Assembly: GCA_003520925.1 (NCBI GenBank)
Contig: DOTV01000224.1
Location: forward strand, 1-9,442
DNA length: 9,442 bases
From: Bacteroidales bacterium
Lineage (GTDB): Bacteria > Bacteroidota > Bacteroidia > Bacteroidales > VadinHA17
Reading direction: 5' to 3'
Shown piece by piece: positions 5,472 through 9,442 of the stretch (positions are counted from its first letter, which is position 1; each line of letters starts with the position of its first letter). Under the pieces are notes generated by a model. That model ran no database searches. It was not told the DNA's origin and worked only from the letters and a program-made list of their open reading frames with translations. Both the position numbers and the translations under genes were made by a program.

Positions 5472-7388
5472 ATGAAGACTATAGTCGAATTGCTTGAGAG
5501 CAGTGCTCATAAGTATGCCGGTAATCCTTATCTGCTGGAGAAAAAATCAGATAAGTACGAGGCGACAACGTACAAGGAAACCAGGGAACAAACCTGGGAA
5601 ACGGCTGCAGGTCTGCTGACTCTTGGATTAAAAAAGGGTGACAGGGTGGCATTATTGTGCGAAGCCCGCACCGATTGGGTAATTAGCGAGCTTGGTGTCC
5701 TGTATTGCGGAGCCATAAGCGTGCCTCTTTCCATCGCTCTCAGGGAGGGTGCTGATCTGAAATTCAGGATTGACCATTCAGAATCAAGATGGATCATTGT
5801 CTCGGGACTTCAGTATGACAAGATTAAAGCAATCAGGCGTGATCTGACGAATCTTGAAAAAGTCATTCTTCTCGACCCACAGAAAAGCTATTTAAACGAT
5901 GAGATTTATATAGGTGATGTCAGGAAAACGGGAGATAAGTATCTCAAAGAGAATCGTGAAAAATTCATGGAAAGGATTAATTCGGTCGGGCCGGATGATT
6001 ATGCAAACATCTGCTACACATCCGGAACAACAGCCGATCCGAAGGGAATAATACTGTCTCACAGAAATTACACCGCCAATATTGAACAGACCCTTACACT
6101 GATGGATGTTCCCGAATGGTGGACGACACTGCTTATCCTCCCATGGGACCACTCGTTTGCCCATACAGTAGGAATCTACATAATGATGGCGGTTGGTGCG
6201 AGCCTGGCCGCTGTCCAGTCGGGCAAATCATATCTCGACAGCCTTAAAAACATTCCAGTAAATATAAAAGAGGTCAGACCGGTCTTTATGTTCAGTGCAC
6301 CTGCCCTGGCAAAAAACTTCCGCAAAGGGATCGAAAAAGGTATCAGGGAAAAGGGACCGGTTATTGAAAAGCTTTTCAATCATGCTTTGAAAATTGCCTA
6401 CAGTTACAATGGTATTGGATGGGATAAAGGTAAGGGAATGAGAATATTCCTTAAACCTTTATACAAGCTGTACGACATTATTCTATTTAAAAAGATCAGG
6501 GAGAACTTTGGCGGAAGACTTAAGTTTTTCTTTGGCGGAGCTGCCCTTCTTGATATTGAACTTCAGAAATTCTTTTCCGCAATAGGTGTACCCATGCTTC
6601 AGGGATATGGTCTTACTGAAGCATCTCCTGTAATTTCAGGAAATATGGAAAAACGGCATAAATTCGGATCATCGGGTTTTCTTGTTAAAAACCTCGATCT
6701 GAAGATCTGCGATGAAGAGGGTAATGAACAAACTGTGGGTAAAAAGGGGGAAATAGTGATCCGGGGGGAAAATGTAATGAAAGGGTACTGGAAAAACGAA
6801 AAGGCCACAAGTGAGGCAATCCGCGACGGCTGGCTCCATACAGGCGATATGGGATACATGGATGAGGATGGTTTTCTTTTTGTTATTGGAAGATTCAAGA
6901 GCCTTCTGATTTCTGACGATGGTGAAAAATACAGCCCCGAAGGAATAGAGGAGACGATAACTTACCGTTCAAACCTTATAGAACAGATGATGCTGTATAA
7001 TAACCAGAATAAGTATACTACTGCATTACTGGTCCCAAATGCGGAAGCATGCAAAGCATGGGCCAAAAGCAATAACATTGATCTGGTTGGTCCGAAAGGA
7101 CCTGAAGCTGTTCTGAATGAGATAGAATCAGTTATTAACCAATATAAACAGGGAGGTATACATGATGATATGTTTCCATCAAGATGGCTCCCGTCCTCAA
7201 TTGCAATCCTTGATGAACCTTTCAGTTCCGATAATAAACTGATTAACAGCCTCGGAAAACTGGTAAGGGCGAAAGTTGTTGATCGCCACAAGGACAGGAT
7301 AGACTATTTGTATACTCCTGAAGGTAAAAGTATAGTAAATCAAAATAACCTTGCTGCAATAAAGAAAGTGTTAGGGATTATTCAGTAA
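5472..7388 (+). CDS. AMP-forming long-chain acyl-CoA synthetase (FadD-like)
   Basis: The 638-residue protein activates a carboxylic acid, most likely a fatty acid, to an acyl-adenylate and then to the CoA thioester. The visible motifs of the ANL superfamily are the phosphate loop YTSGTTADPKG (182-192), the LPWDHSFAH region (223-231), FFFGGAALL (353-360), the adenine/ATP motif GYGLTEASP (378-386), and GWLHTGDMGYMDEDGFLFVIGRFKSLLI (453-480), which includes the ribose-binding Asp458 and the hinge Arg. The A10 catalytic lysine appears near the C-terminus in SLGKLVRAKV (Lys596). Length and the LPWDHSF and 'DDGEKYSPEGIEE' features resemble the larger FadD15-like long-chain synthetases rather than short-chain acetyl-CoA synthetases. 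It is divergent from the doxX run and followed after 83 bp by an unrelated secreted protein with its own promoter, so it is probably transcribed alone. Chain-length specificity cannot be read from the sequence. Confidence 0.92.
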   Translation: MKTIVELLESSAHKYAGNPYLLEKKSDKYEATTYKETREQTWETAAGLLTLGLKKGDRVALLCEARTDWVISELGVLYCGAISVPLSIALREGADLKFRIDHSESRWIIVSGLQYDKIKAIRRDLTNLEKVILLDPQKSYLNDEIYIGDVRKTGDKYLKENREKFMERINSVGPDDYANICYTSGTTADPKGIILSHRNYTANIEQTLTLMDVPEWWTTLLILPWDHSFAHTVGIYIMMAVGASLAAVQSGKSYLDSLKNIPVNIKEVRPVFMFSAPALAKNFRKGIEKGIREKGPVIEKLFNHALKIAYSYNGIGWDKGKGMRIFLKPLYKLYDIILFKKIRENFGGRLKFFFGGAALLDIELQKFFSAIGVPMLQGYGLTEASPVISGNMEKRHKFGSSGFLVKNLDLKICDEEGNEQTVGKKGEIVIRGENVMKGYWKNEKATSEAIRDGWLHTGDMGYMDEDGFLFVIGRFKSLLISDDGEKYSPEGIEETITYRSNLIEQMMLYNNQNKYTTALLVPNAEACKAWAKSNNIDLVGPKGPEAVLNEIESVINQYKQGGIHDDMFPSRWLPSSIAILDEPFSSDNKLINSLGKLVRAKVVDRHKDRIDYLYTPEGKSIVNQNNLAAIKKVLGIIQ

Positions 7389-7431
7389 TAGTGCGACAAG
7401 CATAGCCTGTGCCGGGTAAAATTAGCGGACA

Positions 7432-7461
7432 TTGCCTGATAAGATACTTTAATTATCTTTG
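7432..7461 (+). promoter_or_regulatory. Bacteroidota-type promoter leaving almost no 5' leader
   Basis: TTG at 7432-7434 and TATCTTTG at 7454-7461 match the Bacteroidota promoter consensus with a 19-base spacer, the usual spacing. The -7 element ends only 10 bases before ATG 7472, so the message should start about 4-7 bases before the start codon. It would drive the secreted protein and the receptor gene behind it. Confidence 0.65.
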
Positions 7462-7471
7462 AAAAGACGCA

Positions 7472-8188
7472 ATGAGGAAACCTGCACTATATTACCTGAC
7501 TTCAACCTTTTTTCTGATTTTATTTCTTAGTTTGTCATCAGAATCTGTTAATGCATCCAAGGCATTTGCAAATTCAACCGAACAGGATACTGTTGATATC
7601 CATGCCCTGCTTAACGGAAGAATATGGCTGAATCATTTTTCAAAGGTAACCGGTGACCAGTTCTTTCTGACAGATAAGTATATTACAGGATCGGTTACGT
7701 TTAACGGAAGAAGATTTGATAACCTTAACCTTAAGTATGATATTTACAGTGACGAGCTGTTGTTGAGCATTGAATCACATCCTGTTATATTGCTGAATAA
7801 GGAGATGACCGACAGCTTCAGCCTTGGATTCGGGAACAGGTCGTATCATATAATAAATGCCGGTACTGATACAATGAGTGCGCTAAAAGGTTATGTAAAC
7901 CTGCTGTATAAGGGTCCTTCGGCACTGTATGTCAAATACAAAAAAATAATACAACCGCAAGCTGATGAAGGTAAATATGACCTTTTTTACCAGGAACATG
8001 TTGTTTTTTTGAGAAAGGGTTCCGGAATTGTGCCGGTGAATGGCAAAAGAAAGCTTTTTAAACTGCTGGGAGATAAAAAGAAAGAGATCAGGGATTATCT
8101 GAAAAAAGCGGGGATTAAGGTTTCTCAGAAGGATCCGTTCACTTATATTCCCGTGCTTCAATTTTATGATGATATTTTGAAACAGTAA
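7472..8188 (+). CDS. Secreted protein of unknown function, partner of the receptor
   Basis: I do not recognise a named family. The 238-residue protein begins with a signal peptide (MRKPALYYLT, then FFLILFLSLSS, with possible cleavage near VNASKAFA). The mature part has a beta-rich centre with GRIWLNHFSKVTGDQFFL, ITGSVTFNGRRFDNLNLKYDIYSDELLLSI and then FSLGFGNRSYHIINAG. It ends in a charged helical region (KLFKLLGDKKKEIRDYLKKAGIKVSQ). The 'G-V-FNG--F-NL-LKYDIY-DELLL' pattern and the 'K-KK-I-DYLKKAGIK' tail recall small periplasmic proteins found widely in Bacteroidota, but this gives no function. The start is supported by the signal peptide, and no other in-frame ATG fits. It is followed 7 bp later by the receptor gene, so the two share a transcript. 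It may be a periplasmic or surface accessory of the receptor (inference). Confidence 0.8.
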   Translation: MRKPALYYLTSTFFLILFLSLSSESVNASKAFANSTEQDTVDIHALLNGRIWLNHFSKVTGDQFFLTDKYITGSVTFNGRRFDNLNLKYDIYSDELLLSIESHPVILLNKEMTDSFSLGFGNRSYHIINAGTDTMSALKGYVNLLYKGPSALYVKYKKIIQPQADEGKYDLFYQEHVVFLRKGSGIVPVNGKRKLFKLLGDKKKEIRDYLKKAGIKVSQKDPFTYIPVLQFYDDILKQ

Positions 8189-8195
8189 GAATAGA

Positions 8196-9442
8196 ATGAG
8201 CATAAAAGCATTTTTTGCTGTTGTCTTTTTTTTAATATTCCCTGTTGTCAATTCTCAGGAGGAATATGTCATTGACTGGGATATTGATGGTCAGTCATTT
8301 GAAGATTTCGTACTTAAAGCTGAGTCGCAATTCCCGGTAAAATTCTTTTATAACGATGAATGGGTTAAAAACCTGACACTTGGCAGGTATGGCAACAGAC
8401 CGGTCCTGACTCAAGTGCTTGAAACTCTTTTACGCAGGGATTCAATTTACTGTTACGTAAATAAATCGGGGAATATTATCCTTACGAAAGGGTTTAAAAT
8501 CAAGATTGCGGAAGAGGAAATGGCTGACAGCAGCAGGTATATTCCAGGTATCGATTATTCCGGTACTGAAGAACTTAACAGCGGCGGAGGAAACCTAGTT
8601 CTGGATATCGGAAATCCGGCAGACAGGAACAGGTCAGGAAACATAACATTATCAGGGACTATAATAAACCGCGACACCAGGGAACCTGTCGCCGGTGTAA
8701 CCGTTTATATTCCTAAACTTTCCGCAGGAACTATTTCAAATGCCTTCGGATTCTACTCTATGAACATACCAAGGGGTAACTATTCAGTAAGGTTTACATT
8801 CATAGGAATGAAGGAACGAACCGTTGATCTGAATCTTTTTGGTCCGGGTGAACTTAATCTGGAAATGACCGGCGTTCTTATTCCGCTGAAGGAAGCGGTA
8901 ATAACAGCCGAAAAGGACATAACACTTCAACGCCTTGAAGTCGGCGTTGAAAAGATCAACATAAAATCATTCAGACTGATGCCTACCTCAATGGGAGAAT
9001 CGGATATCACTAAAAGTGTTCTGCTTATTCCGGGGGTTCATTCAGTTGGCGAGGGATCGGCAGGATTTAATGTAAGGGGTGGTTCCACCGATCAGAACCT
9101 GATCCTTCTATATGGTGCCCCGGTATACAATTCATCACATTTCTTTGGTTTCTTCTCGGCTGTTAACCCCGACATAATAAAGGATGTTACACTTTTCAAG
9201 GGCGGCATACCAGCAAGGTATGGCGGACGGCTCTCATCAGTGCTTGACATTATTCCAAGGGATGGAAACAGAAGGGAATTTAATGGCAATGCAGGAATAA
9301 GTCCTGTTACAACTCATTTTGTTGTTGAGGGTCCTCTGAAAAAGGATACTCTCTATTACCTTATTGCCGGCAGGACAACCTATTCAAACTGGATTCTCGG
9401 AATCATTGAGAACCCAGCCCTCAGAAACAGCCGGGCATCCTT
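8196..9442 (+). CDS. TonB-dependent outer-membrane receptor with STN domain (3' end outside window)
   Basis: The frame is open from ATG 8196 to the right edge (415 codons), so only the N-terminal part is seen. Residues 1-20 are a signal peptide ending VVNSQ. Residues about 22-100 resemble an STN (secretin/TonB short N-terminal) domain: YVIDWDIDGQSFEDFVLKAE, VKFFYNDEWVKNLTLGRYG, VLTQVLETLLRRDSIYCYV and NIILTKGF. Residues about 150-227 are a carboxypeptidase-regulatory-like domain (ITLSGTIINRDTREPVAGVTVYIPKLSAGTISNAFGFYSMNIPRGNYSVRFTFIGM). The plug follows from about 250, with SVLLIPGV, GFNVRGGSTDQNLILLYGAPVYN and FKGGIPARYGGRLSSVLDI. The barrel begins near 365. Such receptors import bulky ligands across the outer membrane using TonB energy. 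An STN domain often signals to a FecR-type anti-sigma factor, but none is seen here, nor is a SusD, although both could lie beyond the edge. Confidence 0.92.
   Translation, partial: MSIKAFFAVVFFLIFPVVNSQEEYVIDWDIDGQSFEDFVLKAESQFPVKFFYNDEWVKNLTLGRYGNRPVLTQVLETLLRRDSIYCYVNKSGNIILTKGFKIKIAEEEMADSSRYIPGIDYSGTEELNSGGGNLVLDIGNPADRNRSGNITLSGTIINRDTREPVAGVTVYIPKLSAGTISNAFGFYSMNIPRGNYSVRFTFIGMKERTVDLNLFGPGELNLEMTGVLIPLKEAVITAEKDITLQRLEVGVEKINIKSFRLMPTSMGESDITKSVLLIPGVHSVGEGSAGFNVRGGSTDQNLILLYGAPVYNSSHFFGFFSAVNPDIIKDVTLFKGGIPARYGGRLSSVLDIIPRDGNRREFNGNAGISPVTTHFVVEGPLKKDTLYYLIAGRTTYSNWILGIIENPALRNSRAS

Noticed and set aside
7396..7410. Short hairpin ACAAGC-ATA-GCCTGT after the acyl-CoA synthetase gene as a terminator
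   Set aside because: The stem is only six pairs with one mismatch and no T-run follows.
7883..8251. 122-codon minus-strand open frame
   Set aside because: It overlaps the end of the secreted protein and the start of the receptor, both well supported on the plus strand, and its product looks like an antisense shadow.

Overview
The window looks like chromosomal DNA of a Bacteroidota bacterium, probably a Bacteroidales/Marinilabiliales-type or related environmental lineage. I infer this from a TonB-dependent receptor with STN and carboxypeptidase-regulatory-like N-terminal domains, a lipoprotein with an acidic stretch after its lipobox cysteine, a Tat-type Gfo/Idh protein paired with DoxX, promoters matching the Bacteroidota TTG / TAnnTTTG pattern, and A-rich leaders without clear Shine-Dalgarno sites. 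The exact lineage cannot be fixed from sequence reading alone.

Layout, left to right. (1) 1-371, minus: 5' part of a lipoprotein gene of the Cthe_2159-like carbohydrate-binding family, running off the left edge. (2) 501-1778, plus: a secreted right-handed beta-helix protein, divergent from the lipoprotein. (3) 1794-1884: a 91-bp non-coding inverted-repeat element between convergent genes, with GAGTT/AACTC words at roughly 10-bp spacing. (4) 5233-1886, minus: a four-gene run, DoxX-family membrane protein, Gfo/Idh/MocA oxidoreductase with a possible Tat signal, short HypA, and HypB. (5) 5234-5471: a divergent intergenic region with a good promoter for the rightward gene. (6) 5472-7388, plus: a long-chain acyl-CoA synthetase-type AMP-forming ligase. 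(7) 7472-8188 and 8196 to the right edge, plus: a secreted protein of unknown function and the N-terminal part of a TonB-dependent receptor, 7 bp apart, behind a strong-looking promoter that leaves almost no 5' leader.

How the genes may work together. The left pair (beta-helix protein and carbohydrate-binding lipoprotein) suggests polysaccharide binding or processing at the cell surface. DoxX and the Gfo/Idh protein are almost certainly co-transcribed and may form a membrane-associated redox or sugar-modifying unit. HypA and HypB deliver nickel to [NiFe]-hydrogenase, but no hydrogenase, hypCDEF or urease gene is present here. The secreted protein and receptor probably form an outer-membrane uptake unit whose substrate is unknown.

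The most unusual points are the HypA, which keeps its N-terminal nickel motif and last beta-strand but lacks the whole zinc-finger segment; the periodic inverted-repeat element; and the near-leaderless promoter. I found no CRISPR array, transposase, tRNA or rRNA. No stretch without a gene exceeds 300 bases.
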